Positions 46,481 through 57,000 of a DNA stretch of 64,000 nucleotides are shown piece by piece. The notes beneath the pieces were generated by a model. That model ran no database searches. It saw only the letters and a program-made list of their open reading frames with translations, and was not told where the DNA came from. The stretch spans positions 1-64,000 of the forward strand of contig JAJDVW010000016.1 in assembly GCA_022825925.1 (NCBI GenBank), read 5' to 3'. Position numbers and translations under genes: made by a program. The first letter of the stretch is position 1, and each line of letters starts with the position of its first letter. Source of the stretch: Pseudomonadales bacterium (GTDB taxonomy: Bacteria > Pseudomonadota > Gammaproteobacteria > Pseudomonadales > Azotimanducaceae).

Positions 46481-46819
46481 ATGGACCTTGAGCAGCGCCG
46501 TCGCGACCTCGTGGCGCGTCGAGCGGAGTTGGCGGAGCGGATGGCCCGCGTCGCGAGCCACACGCAGCACCGGTCCGAGCCGCTGTCGGCGGACTTCGCC
46601 GAGCAGGCGGTGGAACTCGAGAACCAGGGCGTGCTGGTGGCGCTCGACGGCGAGTTCAGCGCGGAACTGCGTTCCGTCGAGATCGCGCTGCGGCGCATCG
46701 ACACCGGCGACTACGAGTACTGCATGCGCTGCGGCGAGGAGATCGGCGAGGCACGGCTCAACGTGCTGCCCTCCGTGACCCTTTGCATCAGGTGCGCCGA
46801 GGCCGAGGACCGCGCCTGA
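46481..46819 (+). CDS. DksA/TraR-family zinc-finger regulator
   Basis: A 112-residue protein with an N-terminal coiled coil (residues 1-70) and a C4 zinc finger: Cys81-x2-Cys84 and Cys102-x2-Cys105 (CMRCGEEIGEARLNV, then LCIRC). DksA itself is about 150 residues, so this is a short TraR-like member that would enter the RNA polymerase secondary channel or act in stress. No Shine-Dalgarno sequence precedes the ATG; TTGTCA (46446-46451) and TAGGGT (46469-46474) with 17-base spacing could give a nearly leaderless message. Confidence 0.87.
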   Translation: MDLEQRRRDLVARRAELAERMARVASHTQHRSEPLSADFAEQAVELENQGVLVALDGEFSAELRSVEIALRRIDTGDYEYCMRCGEEIGEARLNVLPSVTLCIRCAEAEDRA

Positions 46820-46837
46820 GACGGCCGCCGCGGGCGG

Positions 46838-47797
46838 TCACCTCCTTGGATCGAAGTCGGAGCTTTCCGCGAGGGACTCGTAGAGCGCCTTCTCGCGCGG
46901 GGTGACGTGCGCCGGCACGTCGATCCGCACCGTCACCAGGTGATTGCCGGGCGGTGATCCGGGCAGGCCCCGGCCCCCGAGACGCAGGCGTTTGCCGCCG
47001 GTGGTGCCGGGTGGGATCTTGAGCTTCACGCGCCCGGTGAGCGTCCGTACGGAGACGCTGGTGCCGAGCACGGCCTCCCACGGCGTGACGGGGACTTCCG
47101 AGCGGACATCGAGCCCGTCCACGGCGAACTCCGGATGCGGCAGCAGGCGCAGCTCGAGGTAGAGGTCTCCCGCCGCACCGCCCATGCCGGAATCCCCCTG
47201 GCCGCGCAGGCGGAAGCTCTGTCCGTCCGTGAGTCCCGGGGGCACCTTGACCTTCAGCCGCTTGGCGCTCGCGCCGCCCGCCTGGTTCAGGACGACTTCG
47301 ACCGGTTGCCCCGACGCGAGCTGCTCGAGCGTCACGCGCAGCACGGCGCGGGCGTCGCGTCCCCGGGTTTCGCCGCCGAAACCGCGGGCGCCGCCCATCG
47401 CCTCGGCGAACGGGTTCCTCGCGCCGGACGGCCCACCCGGACCGGCGGCGTCGCCGAACGGGCCGCCGTCCCCGAAGATGGCCTGGAAGAAGTCGCTGAA
47501 GCCCCCGGCTCCGTCCATGCCCGTCTCGAAGCGGAACTGCCGCTCCCAGCCCGGGGGCGGGCGGAACTCCTGGCCGGCGCGCCAGTTGCTGCCGAGCTGG
47601 TCGTAGGCGGCCCGTTTCTCGGGGTCCTTCAGGACTTCGTATGCCTCGCCGACCTCCTTGAAGCGGGTGTCGGCGTCGGCCTCGCGGCTGACGTCGGGAT
47701 GGTACTTGCGCGCCAGGCGGCGATAGGCGCGCTTGATCTCGTCCTGGCTCGCGCCGCGCTCCACGCCGAGCACGTGGTAGTAGTCCCGGTACTCCAT
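46838..47797 (-). CDS. cbpA: CbpA-like J-domain co-chaperone
   Basis: A 319-residue DnaJ homologue without the cysteine-rich zinc domain. The J domain (residues 1-70) carries the HPD motif in ARKYHPDVS; a Gly/Phe-rich linker follows (GFSDFFQAIFGDGGPFGD) and then two C-terminal peptide-binding beta domains. This is the architecture of CbpA, a DnaK co-chaperone. It directly follows clpB on the same strand (13 bases after the clpB stop), so the two probably share transcription. Confidence 0.92.
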   Translation of the reverse strand: MEYRDYYHVLGVERGASQDEIKRAYRRLARKYHPDVSREADADTRFKEVGEAYEVLKDPEKRAAYDQLGSNWRAGQEFRPPPGWERQFRFETGMDGAGGFSDFFQAIFGDGGPFGDAAGPGGPSGARNPFAEAMGGARGFGGETRGRDARAVLRVTLEQLASGQPVEVVLNQAGGASAKRLKVKVPPGLTDGQSFRLRGQGDSGMGGAAGDLYLELRLLPHPEFAVDGLDVRSEVPVTPWEAVLGTSVSVRTLTGRVKLKIPPGTTGGKRLRLGGRGLPGSPPGNHLVTVRIDVPAHVTPREKALYESLAESSDFDPRR

Positions 47798-47810
47798 GAC
47801 GCCGGCGAGG

Positions 47811-50435
47811 CTAGCCCGCCGCCTCCGCGGCCGCCGGCGTCTTCGCGAACGAGAGCGCCTCGCCGGTCGCCTCGACGCGTACGGCGTCGTGCGCGGCGAA
47901 CTCTCCGGCGAGCAATGCTCTCGAGAGGGGGTTCTCGAGCTGTTGCTGGATGGCGCGCTTGAGGGGCCGGGCGCCGTAGACCGGGTCGAAGCCGGCAGTG
48001 CCGAGTCGCTCGAACGCTTCGTCCGAGATTTCGAGGCCGATGTCGAGTTCCGCCAGCCGCGCCCGGAGCCGGCCGACCTGGATCTCGGTGATGGCGCGGA
48101 TCTGGGAGCGGTCCAGCGGACGGAACACGACCACCTCGTCGATCCGGTTGACGAACTCCGGCCGGAACTGCTGGGTCACGAGTTCCATCACCTTGTCCTT
48201 CATCTCGCGGTACGTCTCTTCCCGCCGGTGCCACGCGGCCGCCCCCGCCAGCTCCTGGATGACCGCCGAGCCGAGGTTCGAGGTCATGATGACGACCGTG
48301 TTGCGGAAGTCCACGGTGCGGCCGTGGCCGTCGGTCAGACGTCCGTCCTCGAGCACCTGCAGCAGGACGTTGAAGACGTCGGGGTGGGCCTTCTCGACCT
48401 CGTCGAACAGGACCACCGAATAGGGCTTGCGGCGGACCTTCTCCGTCAGGTAGCCCCCTTCCTCGTAGCCGACGTAACCCGGGGGCGCGCCGATGAGCCG
48501 CGCGACGGCGTGCTTCTCCATGAACTCGGACATGTCGAGCCGCACCATCGCGTCCTCGGTGTCGAACAGGAACTCGGCCAGCGCCCGGGTCAGCTCGGTC
48601 TTGCCGACCCCGGTCGGACCGAGGAACAGGAACGACCCGTTCGGCCGGTTCGGGTCCGCGAGCCCGGCACGCGACCGGCGGATGGCGTCGGCGATGGCGG
48701 CCACCGCCTCGTCCTGGCCGACGACCCGTCGGTGCAGACCCGCTTCCATGCTGAGGAGCCGTTCGCGCTCACCCTCGAGCATCTTCGCCACCGGGATGCC
48801 GGTCCACGCGGACACGACCTCCGCGATCTCGCCCTCCGTGACCCTGCTGCGCAGTAGCTGGAAGGCCGACTCGTCCGCCTCCGCGGCCTGCTCGAGCCGC
48901 TTTTCGAGCGCGGGGATCGTGCCGTACTGGAGTTCCGACATGTGCTGCAGGTCGCCGGCCCGCCGGGCCGCGTCGAACTCGATGCGGGCGCGTTCGAGCT
49001 CTTCCTTGACGTTCTGCGTGCCTTGCACGGCGGCCTTCTCGCCGTTCCACACCTCTTCGAGATCGGCGAACTCCCGCTCGAGGTCTCCGACCTCCTCGTT
49101 GAGCCGCTCCAGGCGTTCGCGGGACGCGTCGTCGGTCTCTTTCTTCAGCGCTTCCTGCTCGATCTTGAGCTGCACGAGGCGGCGCTCGAGGCGGTCCATC
49201 GGCTCGGGTTTCGAGTCGATCTCCATGCGGATCCGGCTCGCGGACTCGTCGACGAGGTCGATGGCCTTGTCCGGGAGCTGCCGGTCGGAGATGTAGCGGT
49301 GCGAGAGCGTGGCCGCGGCGACGATCGCCGGGTCGGTGATCTCGACGCCGTGGTGGACTTCGTAGCGCTCCTTGAGCCCGCGCAGGATCGCGACGGTGTC
49401 CTCGACGGACGGCTCGTCCACCTGCACCTTCTGGAAGCGTCGCTCGAGGGCCGCGTCCTTCTCGATGTTCTCGCGGTACTCGTCGAGGGTCGTGGCGCCC
49501 ACGCAGTGCAGTTCGCCGCGGGCGAGGGCGGGCTTCAGCATGTTGCCGGCGTCGATGGCGCCCTCGGCCTTGCCGGCGCCCACGAGGGTGTGCAGTTCGT
49601 CGATGAACAGGACGATCTGGCCCTCCTGCTTCCCGAGTTCGGTCAGCACGGCCTTCATGCGCTCCTCGAACTCGCCCCGGTACTTGGCCCCGGCGATGAG
49701 GGCGCCGAGGTCTAGGGCCAGCAGGCGCTTGCCCTTCAGGCCCTCGGGCACCTCGCCGTTGACGATCCGCTGCGCGAGTCCCTCGACGATGGCGGTCTTG
49801 CCGACGCCGGGCTCGCCGATGAGCACGGGGTTGTTCTTGGTGCGGCGCTGGAGTACCTGCACGGTGCGCCGGATCTCGTCGTCGCGGCCGATCACGGGGT
49901 CGAGCTTGCCCTGCTCGGCGCGCTCCGTGAGGTCGATCGCGTACTTCGCGAGGGCTTGCCGGTTCTCCTCGGCGTTGGCGTCGGCGACGGACTCGCCGCC
50001 CCGGATCTGCTCGATCGCGCTCTCGATGGCCCGGGCGTCGCCGCCGTGGGCGCGCAGGGCGTCCGCCGCCGGCCCGCCCGACTCAAGCACGGCCAGGGGG
50101 AAGAGTTCGCTGGAGAGGTATGCGTCGCCGCGCCGTTGGGCGAGCCTGTCGGTGACGTTCAGCGCGCGGGCGAGGTCCTTGCCGACCTGGACGTCGCCCG
50201 CCGCCGCGCCCGAGACCTGGGGCAGGCGGTCCACCGCGTCGCCGAGGGCGGAGCGCAGGGCGTTGACGTCTACGCCGGCCTGGCCGAGCACGTGGCGGAG
50301 CCCGGCGTCGCGCTGGTCGAGCAGCGCAACCAGCAGGTGTGCCGGCTCGATGAACTGGTGTTCGCGGCCGACCGCGAGGCTCTGCGCCTCGGAGAGCGCC
50401 GTCTGGAAGCGGGTCGTCATCCTGTCCATGCGCAT
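47811..50435 (-). CDS. clpB: ATP-dependent chaperone ClpB
   Basis: An 874-residue disaggregase. The N-terminus ([23 protein letters not shown]) aligns with ClpB and supports the ATG at 50435. It has two AAA+ modules with Walker A motifs GEPGVGKT (residues 207-214) and GPTGVGKT (606-613), and between them the long coiled-coil M domain (about 400-530) that distinguishes ClpB from ClpA. It works with DnaK/DnaJ to dissolve aggregates. Confidence 0.97.
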   Translation of the reverse strand: MRMDRMTTRFQTALSEAQSLAVGREHQFIEPAHLLVALLDQRDAGLRHVLGQAGVDVNALRSALGDAVDRLPQVSGAAAGDVQVGKDLARALNVTDRLAQRRGDAYLSSELFPLAVLESGGPAADALRAHGGDARAIESAIEQIRGGESVADANAEENRQALAKYAIDLTERAEQGKLDPVIGRDDEIRRTVQVLQRRTKNNPVLIGEPGVGKTAIVEGLAQRIVNGEVPEGLKGKRLLALDLGALIAGAKYRGEFEERMKAVLTELGKQEGQIVLFIDELHTLVGAGKAEGAIDAGNMLKPALARGELHCVGATTLDEYRENIEKDAALERRFQKVQVDEPSVEDTVAILRGLKERYEVHHGVEITDPAIVAAATLSHRYISDRQLPDKAIDLVDESASRIRMEIDSKPEPMDRLERRLVQLKIEQEALKKETDDASRERLERLNEEVGDLEREFADLEEVWNGEKAAVQGTQNVKEELERARIEFDAARRAGDLQHMSELQYGTIPALEKRLEQAAEADESAFQLLRSRVTEGEIAEVVSAWTGIPVAKMLEGERERLLSMEAGLHRRVVGQDEAVAAIADAIRRSRAGLADPNRPNGSFLFLGPTGVGKTELTRALAEFLFDTEDAMVRLDMSEFMEKHAVARLIGAPPGYVGYEEGGYLTEKVRRKPYSVVLFDEVEKAHPDVFNVLLQVLEDGRLTDGHGRTVDFRNTVVIMTSNLGSAVIQELAGAAAWHRREETYREMKDKVMELVTQQFRPEFVNRIDEVVVFRPLDRSQIRAITEIQVGRLRARLAELDIGLEISDEAFERLGTAGFDPVYGARPLKRAIQQQLENPLSRALLAGEFAAHDAVRVEATGEALSFAKTPAAAEAAG

Positions 50436-50487
50436 GTCGCCGTCCCTCGTGCGCCCGGGCTACACCCTCGTGGCCGATAACGCTAAC

Positions 50488-50513
50488 GTATGGGCGAGCG
50501 ACCCCTTTGCAAT
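50488..50513 (-). promoter_or_regulatory. Possible sigma-32-like promoter of clpB
   Basis: On the minus strand ATTGCAAA (50513-50506) and GCCCATAC near 50495-50488 are separated by about 12 bases. They resemble the heat-shock consensus (CTTGAA and CCCCATNT) only partly. The position 50-80 bases before the clpB ATG fits. Confidence 0.35.
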
Positions 50514-50611
50514 GCCGGGCCCGCCGGCCTTGCCGGCGACATGGAGAATGCGCCACCGGGGCCGCGGCTCGGGTAGTATTTGTTCCACGAGAGACATAGG
50601 GAGACGTTCTC

Positions 50612-51073
50612 ATGCTGGACGCGCCGAGAAGCAGGGCGGGATTGTCCGAGCGTTGGCAGAGGCGATTCGAGATCCTCGACCGGATCGATGGGGACATCCT
50701 CGGTCGCTGGAAGGAGCTTGCGGCGAGGGACCGGATGGCCGTGGGGTTCCGTCTGGCGCCGTTCGTCTGCTCGTTCCTCTACTACTTCGCGAAGGGCATG
50801 TGGCAGAAAGGCTTCCTGCTCGCGACGGGGTACGCCGTCCTGGGCGTGGCGCTCGGGGCGCTGGGCGTGCCGGGTTTGGTGACTTGGTTTGCGTGCGCCG
50901 GCTTCTGCGCGGGCATGGCGACCGGCGACTACTACACGCGGGTGGAGCACGGCGAGCGGGTCTGGCCGGTGATCGTGAGGCGCGCGCCCTGGTACCTGGT
51001 CTCGACGCCGGCGCTCGCCGTCCTGGCGGCGGTGGCGCTCGGCTGCCACGTGGCCATCGCCGTCCAGTCCTGA
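50612..51073 (+). CDS. Small membrane protein (DUF2628-like)
   Basis: 153 residues: a charged N-terminal 45, then hydrophobic segments around [59 protein letters not shown] and [19 protein letters not shown]. It resembles short membrane proteins of the DUF2628 type, but I am not certain. A GGGAGA site precedes the ATG; the region 50436-50611 holds this gene's and clpB's start signals and no other gene. Confidence 0.65.
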   Translation: MLDAPRSRAGLSERWQRRFEILDRIDGDILGRWKELAARDRMAVGFRLAPFVCSFLYYFAKGMWQKGFLLATGYAVLGVALGALGVPGLVTWFACAGFCAGMATGDYYTRVEHGERVWPVIVRRAPWYLVSTPALAVLAAVALGCHVAIAVQS

Positions 51074-51109
51074 GACGCGGCGGCGCGGCGGCCACGGCGG
51101 GACGCCGGC

Positions 51110-53176
51110 TCAATCGGCGTAGCTGATCCGGTAGATGATCCCGGCCTGATCGTCGGAAACCAGCAGCGCCCCGTCGCGCATGACCAGGACATCGACCGGG
51201 CGGCCCCAGTTGGACTCGCCCTGCAGCCACCCCGTGGCGAACGGCTCGTAGCCGGTCGCCGCGTTGCCCCGCAGGCGGACGAGCATGATCCGGTAGCCGA
51301 TCTTGCTGCTGCGGTTCCATGAGCCGTGCTCGGCGATGAAGACCTGGTTGCGGTATGCCGCCGGGAACATCTCCCCCGTGTAGAAGCGCATGCCGAGCGC
51401 GGCGACGTGCGGGCCGAGTTCCCGCACCGGCGCGACGAAGTCGCCGCAGGGACGGTCGTCGAAGTCCGGGTCCGGGATGTCCGTGCCGTGACAGTGCGGG
51501 TAGCCGAAGTGCTCGCCGTCCCGGGAGAGCCGGTTCAGTTCGTCCGGCGGCCGGTCGTCGCCCATCCAGTCGCGGCCGTTGTCGGTGAACCAGAGTTCGC
51601 CGGACTCGGGATGCCAGTCGAATCCCACGGTGTTGCGCACGCCCCGGGCCACGACGGTGAAGACGCCCGTCGCGACGTCGAGCCGGCCGATGCTGGCGTA
51701 GGGATCGTCGCGCAGGCAGATGTTGCAGGGCGCGCCGACCGGGACGTAGAGGTGCCCGTCCGGCCCGAAGCGGATGAACTTCCAGCCGTGGGACCGGTCG
51801 CCGGGAAACGCGTCCGTGACGACCCGGGGCTCGGGCGGCGCATCCAGGCGCCCCTCGATGCCGGCGTACCGCAGGACGCGGCTGTTCTCCGCGACGTAGA
51901 GGTCGCCGTCCCCGAGGGCGACGCCGTTGGGTCGGTTCAGGCCCCGGGCCAGGGTGACGACGCGCTCGGCCCAGTGGTCGCCGTCCTCGTCGCGCAGGGC
52001 GTACAACCGCCCTCCGCCGTCCGAGCGGGTGCCGACGAACAGGGTGCCGTTGGGGCCGAGCGCCATGGACCGCGCGTCCGTCACGCCTTCCGCCCAGGCG
52101 CGGATCGTGAAGCCGTCGGGCAGTTCGATCGGGGAGCCGTGGCCGGGTTCGGACCACGTACCGGTTCCCTCGTCGTTGCTGGCGCGCACCTGTACTTCGA
52201 AGCTCCAGCCGGAGTCGGTGGAGGACAGGGCGGCCTCGGTGGTCGTGCCCTCGTGGCTGGCATCCGTGAAGCCTTCGCCCGGGCTGCGTCGAAACCGCAC
52301 GTCGTAGTCGAGGATGGGCGGTCCGCCGTTCCGGGGCGCGACCCACGTTGCGGTCGCGGCGGTCGTCGAGTCGAAGCTCACCCGCGGGGACGCCGGCGGC
52401 GCGGGCGCTTCGCCGTCCGCGTCCGTCACCGTCACGGTGATCTCCTGCGTGGCGGTGAGCGCCCTGTCGCCGGAACCACTGCTCGCCTGGACCGTCACCG
52501 CGTACCGGTTCTCCCCGGCGGCGTCCGACGGGCGCTCGAAATCCGGGGCGGCCGCGAAGCGCAGCAACGCCTGCGGGTCGATGACGAAGTGGTCGCTATC
52601 CGTGCCTCCCACGATCGCGTAACCGGTGATGCGGTCCGTCTCGTCCGCATCGCTCGCGCGCAACGTGCCCACCGCGACCGTGTTCTCGGCCACCGAGAAC
52701 TCCGCCGGGCTGTGGAACACCGGGCCGGCCGCGGGAGTCCCGGCTGTTCGTGCGCGCACGGTTCCGGACCAGTCGCCGGCGCCGAAACCGTTGCTCGCGC
52801 GCACCCGCACCTCGTACACCGTCCCCGCGGCGAGACCCGTGACGGTGGCGCCGGTGGCGGTCCCGACATGGGGCCAGTCGACGAAGGCGGATTGACCGAG
52901 CGCCCGATACTGCACGTCGTAGTCGACGAGATCCGACGCTTCCGCCGGCGCCGCCCAACCGACGGACAGTGTGGTCTCGGAGGTAGGTGCGACCGTTGGG
53001 AACGCGGGTGCCGCCGGCACGGGCGGCGGACGGCGTTGCACGAGCCAGAGCGCGGCCTCGTTCCCGCCGACGCGGTCGTCGTCGGCGTCCGCCTGCGCGA
53101 GTCCCGTGGAAGCGGACAGGAACGCCGCGAGGCCGGTCAGCGCGATGCCGAACGCTTTGGTGAGGCGGCTTGTCAT
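51110..53176 (-). CDS. PQQ-dependent sugar dehydrogenase-like protein with FN3 and cadherin-like domains
   Basis: A 688-residue exported protein (signal peptide [20 protein letters not shown]). Residues about 40-130 and 255-345 look like fibronectin type III repeats, with a cadherin-like module between ([20 protein letters not shown]). The C-terminal 340 residues are a soluble glucose/sorbosone dehydrogenase-type six-bladed propeller ([73 protein letters not shown]). It likely oxidises sugars or alcohols in the periplasm or outside the cell. The start at 53176 gives the best signal peptide. The domain fusion is unusual. Confidence 0.82.
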   Translation of the reverse strand: MTSRLTKAFGIALTGLAAFLSASTGLAQADADDDRVGGNEAALWLVQRRPPPVPAAPAFPTVAPTSETTLSVGWAAPAEASDLVDYDVQYRALGQSAFVDWPHVGTATGATVTGLAAGTVYEVRVRASNGFGAGDWSGTVRARTAGTPAAGPVFHSPAEFSVAENTVAVGTLRASDADETDRITGYAIVGGTDSDHFVIDPQALLRFAAAPDFERPSDAAGENRYAVTVQASSGSGDRALTATQEITVTVTDADGEAPAPPASPRVSFDSTTAATATWVAPRNGGPPILDYDVRFRRSPGEGFTDASHEGTTTEAALSSTDSGWSFEVQVRASNDEGTGTWSEPGHGSPIELPDGFTIRAWAEGVTDARSMALGPNGTLFVGTRSDGGGRLYALRDEDGDHWAERVVTLARGLNRPNGVALGDGDLYVAENSRVLRYAGIEGRLDAPPEPRVVTDAFPGDRSHGWKFIRFGPDGHLYVPVGAPCNICLRDDPYASIGRLDVATGVFTVVARGVRNTVGFDWHPESGELWFTDNGRDWMGDDRPPDELNRLSRDGEHFGYPHCHGTDIPDPDFDDRPCGDFVAPVRELGPHVAALGMRFYTGEMFPAAYRNQVFIAEHGSWNRSSKIGYRIMLVRLRGNAATGYEPFATGWLQGESNWGRPVDVLVMRDGALLVSDDQAGIIYRISYAD

Positions 53177-53295
53177 CGTGGCTCCCGTAGGACCCGGCTC
53201 CGTGAGATCGGGGATCATGACACGCTGGTGGCGTGCGGGCCTACTGCCCCTTCGCGCGGAATCAGCTGAAAGTGATCAGGTAGCTGACCTACTCT

Positions 53296-53550
53296 ATGAC
53301 CATGATCAGGATCAACGTTGCGGAGGCGAAGGCCCGTCTGTCGCACTACCTGGAGAGCGTGCAGCGGGGCGAGACGGTCGTCGTGTGCCGCCGCAACGTC
53401 CCCATCGCCGAGATCCGTCCGCTGCCTCGCCGGCCGCGCCGCAAACGGCCCGTGGGCATCGACCGCGGCATGGAGTTGCCGGCGAGCTTCTTCGAGCCGC
53501 TTCCGGGCGCGGTCCTCGATGCCTTCGAAGGGGCGGAGGGCCCGGAATGA
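53296..53550 (+). CDS. Phd/YefM-type antitoxin
   Basis: An 84-residue protein (MTMIRINVAEAKARLSHYLESVQRG, VVCRRNVPIAEIRPLP) of the Phd/YefM family, start at 53296 or 53302. The Pro/Arg-rich middle and short C-terminus would contact the toxin. An AGGT-N5-ACCT inverted repeat (53278-53290) directly before the start is a candidate operator. The PIN gene follows after 49 bases. Confidence 0.85.
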   Translation: MTMIRINVAEAKARLSHYLESVQRGETVVVCRRNVPIAEIRPLPRRPRRKRPVGIDRGMELPASFFEPLPGAVLDAFEGAEGPE

Positions 53551-53599
53551 ACGCGTGGCGGCCGACGTGGCGCTCCGTCCCGCCAGGCGGCCGTCTCCG

Positions 53600-53986
53600 G
53601 TGAGGCTGCTGCTCGACACCTGCACGTTACTCTGGCTCGCCGCCGACGGGCCCCAACTCTCGGCAACCGCGCGGTCGCGCTGCCGCGACCCGGAGAACGA
53701 GGTGTTCCTGAGCGCCCTCTCGGCCTGGGAGATCGCGGTGAAGCACCGTCTCGGCCGTCTGCCGCTGCCCGAGCCGCCGCGCAGGTACGTCACGACGCGC
53801 AGGGAGTGGCTGGAAGTCGAACCGCTGGCGTTCGACGAGGCCGCCGCCGCGCACGATGCGCTGTTGCCGGCGCACCACGGGGACCCTTTCGACCGCGGAC
53901 TCGTTTCTCAGGCTATCCTGAATGGCTTGACGATCGTGACCCCGGACGCGGAGATCGCGCGCTACCCGGCGCCGATACTCTGGTAA
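53600..53986 (+). CDS. PIN-domain toxin (VapC-like)
   Basis: A 128-residue PIN protein from GTG 53600 (VRLLLDTCTLLWLAADG). Acids typical of the family are in LLLDTCTLLWL, SAWEIAVKHRLG, FDRGLVSQAI and VTPDAEIARY. An upstream in-frame GTG (53555) would add 15 residues that do not match. A different frame opens at ATG 53547 but ends after 18 codons, so it is not a gene. Paired with the Phd-like antitoxin. Confidence 0.9.
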   Translation: MRLLLDTCTLLWLAADGPQLSATARSRCRDPENEVFLSALSAWEIAVKHRLGRLPLPEPPRRYVTTRREWLEVEPLAFDEAAAAHDALLPAHHGDPFDRGLVSQAILNGLTIVTPDAEIARYPAPILW

Positions 53987-54020
53987 ACGCGCCCGCCGCG
54001 TGGGGACGATGGTCCTGGCG

Positions 54021-54050
54021 AAAGAAGAGAAAAGAAGAGAAAAGAAGAGG
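54021..54050 (+). repeat. Three tandem 10-base AAAGAAGAGA units in the carboxylase leader
   Basis: Two exact copies and one with a G as its last base lie directly before the GGAGAGGAG ribosome site of the acyl-CoA carboxylase gene. A purine-only tandem repeat next to the Shine-Dalgarno sequence could alter its spacing if copy number changes; this is inference. Confidence 0.7.
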
Positions 54051-54060
54051 AGAGGAGTCG

Positions 54061-57000
54061 ATGAGCTTCGATGCACTGCTGATCGCCAATCGTGGCGAGA
54101 TCGCGATCCGGATCGCGCGCGCCGCGGGGGAACTCGGCCTGCGGACGGTGGCCGTGCATTCGGAGGACGACGCCGCGAGCCTGCACGTGCGGGCGGCCGA
54201 CGAGGCGCGCGAACTGGCTGGCGTCGGGGCGTCCGCCTACCTGGACGAAGAGGCGGTGATCGAGGCGGCCCGGGCCAGCGGCTGCGGCGCGATCCATCCG
54301 GGCTACGGCTTTCTCGCCGAGCGCGCGGGCTTCGCGCGCCGCTGCGCGGAGGCGGGGATCGTGTTCGTGGGACCGAGCCCAGAACATCTCGAACTGTTCG
54401 GTGACAAGGGGCGCGCCCGGGCGGCGGCCAGGGCGGCCGGCGTTCCCGTACTGGAGGGCATCGACGGCGCGGTGTCGCTCGAACAGGCGGGGGACTTCCT
54501 GGCGTCGCTGTGCGGCGGGGCGATGATCGTGAAGGCCGTCGCGGGCGGTGGCGGGCGCGGTACCCGTGTCGTGACGTCCGCGGAGGAACTGGGAGCCGCG
54601 TACGAGCGGTGCCGGTCGGAGGCGCAAGCCGCGTTCGGCGTGCCGGACGTGTACGTCGAGGAGTTCCTGCCGCACGCCCGGCATGTCGAGGTGCAGATCC
54701 TCGGCGACCTGCAGGGCGGCGTCGCCCACCTCGGCGAGCGCGAGTGCAGCGTCCAGCGCCGCCACCAGAAGCTCGTGGAGGTCGCGCCGGCGCCGGGCCT
54801 CCCGGACGACGTGCGCGCGGCGATCATCGACGCCGCCGTGCGCTTCGCCGGAAGCGAGCGGTACACCAATCTCGGCACGTTCGAGTTCCTGGTGGACGCC
54901 TCGGGGGACCGTCCGGAGCGTCCCTTCGTGTTCATCGAGACCAACGCGCGCCTGCAGGTGGAGCACACGGTGACGGAGGAGGTGACCGGCGTGGACCTCG
55001 TGCAGACCCAGCTCCGGCTCGCCGACGGGGCTTCCCTCGACGACCTGGGGCTCGGCGCCGGGGCGGCCCCCGCGCCGCGGGGCCATGCGATCCAGGCGCG
55101 GGTCAACATGGAGACGATCGGCGCGGACGGCACGGTGCGTCCGGCGAGCGGCACGCTGACGGTCTACGAGGCGCCGAGCGGCCCGGGCGTGCGCACGGAC
55201 GGCTTCGGCTACGCCGGTTACCGCACGAGCACCGCCTTCGACTCGCTGCTGGCCAAGGTCATCGGCTACGCTCCGTCGGTCGATTTCCCGGCGGCCATCG
55301 CGCGCACGTCGCGCGCGTTGTCGGAGTTCCGCCTCGAGGGCGTCGGCACCAATCTGCCGTTCCTCCGCAACGTGCTGCGGCACGAGGACTTCGCCGCCGC
55401 TCGGGTGTACACGCGGTGGGTGGACGAGCACCTGGCGGAGCTGGCCGTGCCGGAGTCGGACAGCGCGCGGCGTTTCGTCGGCGCCGGGACGGACGCGGCG
55501 GACGGCGGGCAGGGAGGCTACGCCGGCGCGCGCGTGGACAGCTCGGACCCGCTGGCGCTCTTCGACCACGACGCCCGCGTCAAGGCGGACCAGTCGGGCT
55601 CCGAGGCGCCGGCGGAGCTGCCGGACGTGGTGGGCCCCGAGGGCGCCGTCGGGCTCAGCTCGCCCATCCAGGGCACGATCGTCTCGCTGGACGTGGCGGT
55701 GGACGACGAAGTCCGCAAAGGGCAGCAGGTCGCCGTGGTCGAGGCGATGAAGATGGAGCACGTCATCGCCGCGGACCGGGACGGCGTCGTGCGCCGGATC
55801 ACGATGGCCGCCGGCGACGTCGTCCGCGAGGGCTATCCGATCGTGTTCGTCGAGGAGGCCAAGGTCACGGGGGTACGCGCCGCCGCGGTCGAGGCGCTCG
55901 ATCCGGACTACATCCGACCGGACCTCCGGCAGACCTACGAGCGTCACGACCTGACCCTCGACGAGCATCGGCCCGAGGCGGTGGCCAAGCGCTACGCGCG
56001 GGGCTACCGGATGCCGCGGGAGAACATCGACCAGTTGATGGATCCCGGTTCCTTCAAGGAGTACTGGCCCCTGATCGTGGCGCGCCAGCACAAGCGCCAC
56101 GACATGGACGAGCTGCGCAGGAACACCCCCGCGGACGGCCTGATCGCCGGCATCGGCACCATCAACGGAGACCTCTTCGACGAGGAGCAGGCGCGCGCCA
56201 TGGTCGTGCACTACGACTACACGGTCCTCGCCGGCACCCAGGGCGGGCGCAACCACTACAAGCAGGACCGGATGTTCGAACTCGCCAACCGCTTCCGCAT
56301 CCCGGTGGTGCTGTTCGGCGAAGGGGGCGGCGGGCGGCCCGGCGACGACAGCACCGGCCCGGGCGTCGCGTTCGACACGCACACCTTCACGCAGTTCTCG
56401 AAGCTGTCGGGGCTGGTGCCGCTGGTGAGCGTGATCAACGGGCGCACCTTCGCGGGGAATACGGCGCTGGTCGCGTGCTGCGACGTCATCATCGCCACCG
56501 AGCGGACGACCGTGGCCATGGGCGGCCCGGCCATGATCGAGGGCGGCGGGCTCGGCATCTACACGCCGGAAGAAGTGGGGCCCATGTCCTTCCAGGTACC
56601 CAACGGCGTCGTCGACATCCTGACGAAGGACGAAGAGGAAGCGGTCGACGTGGCGAAGCGATACCTGTCGTACTTCCAGGGCCGCACGGAGTCCTGGGAG
56701 GCGCACGACCAGCGCGCGCTGCGCCACGTCGTGCCCGAGAACCGGCTGCGCCTCTACGACATGAAGGAGATCGTCCATACCATCGCCGATGTCGGCTCGG
56801 TGCTCGAGATCCGCGAGAAGTTCGGCATCGGCGTCATTACGGCGTTCATCCGGGTCGAGGGCCATCCGATGGGCGTCATCGCCAACAACCCGCACCACCT
56901 CGCGGGCGCCATCGACTCCGACGGGGCGGACAAGGGCGCCCGGTTCATCCAGTTGTGCGACGCGTTCGACATTCCCGTCCTGAGCCTCATGGACTGCCCC

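Noticed and set aside
53547-53603. An 18-codon frame from the ATG overlapping the antitoxin stop
   Set aside because: It stops inside the VapC start region, so the apparent ATGA coupling is accidental; VapC begins at the GTG at 53600.
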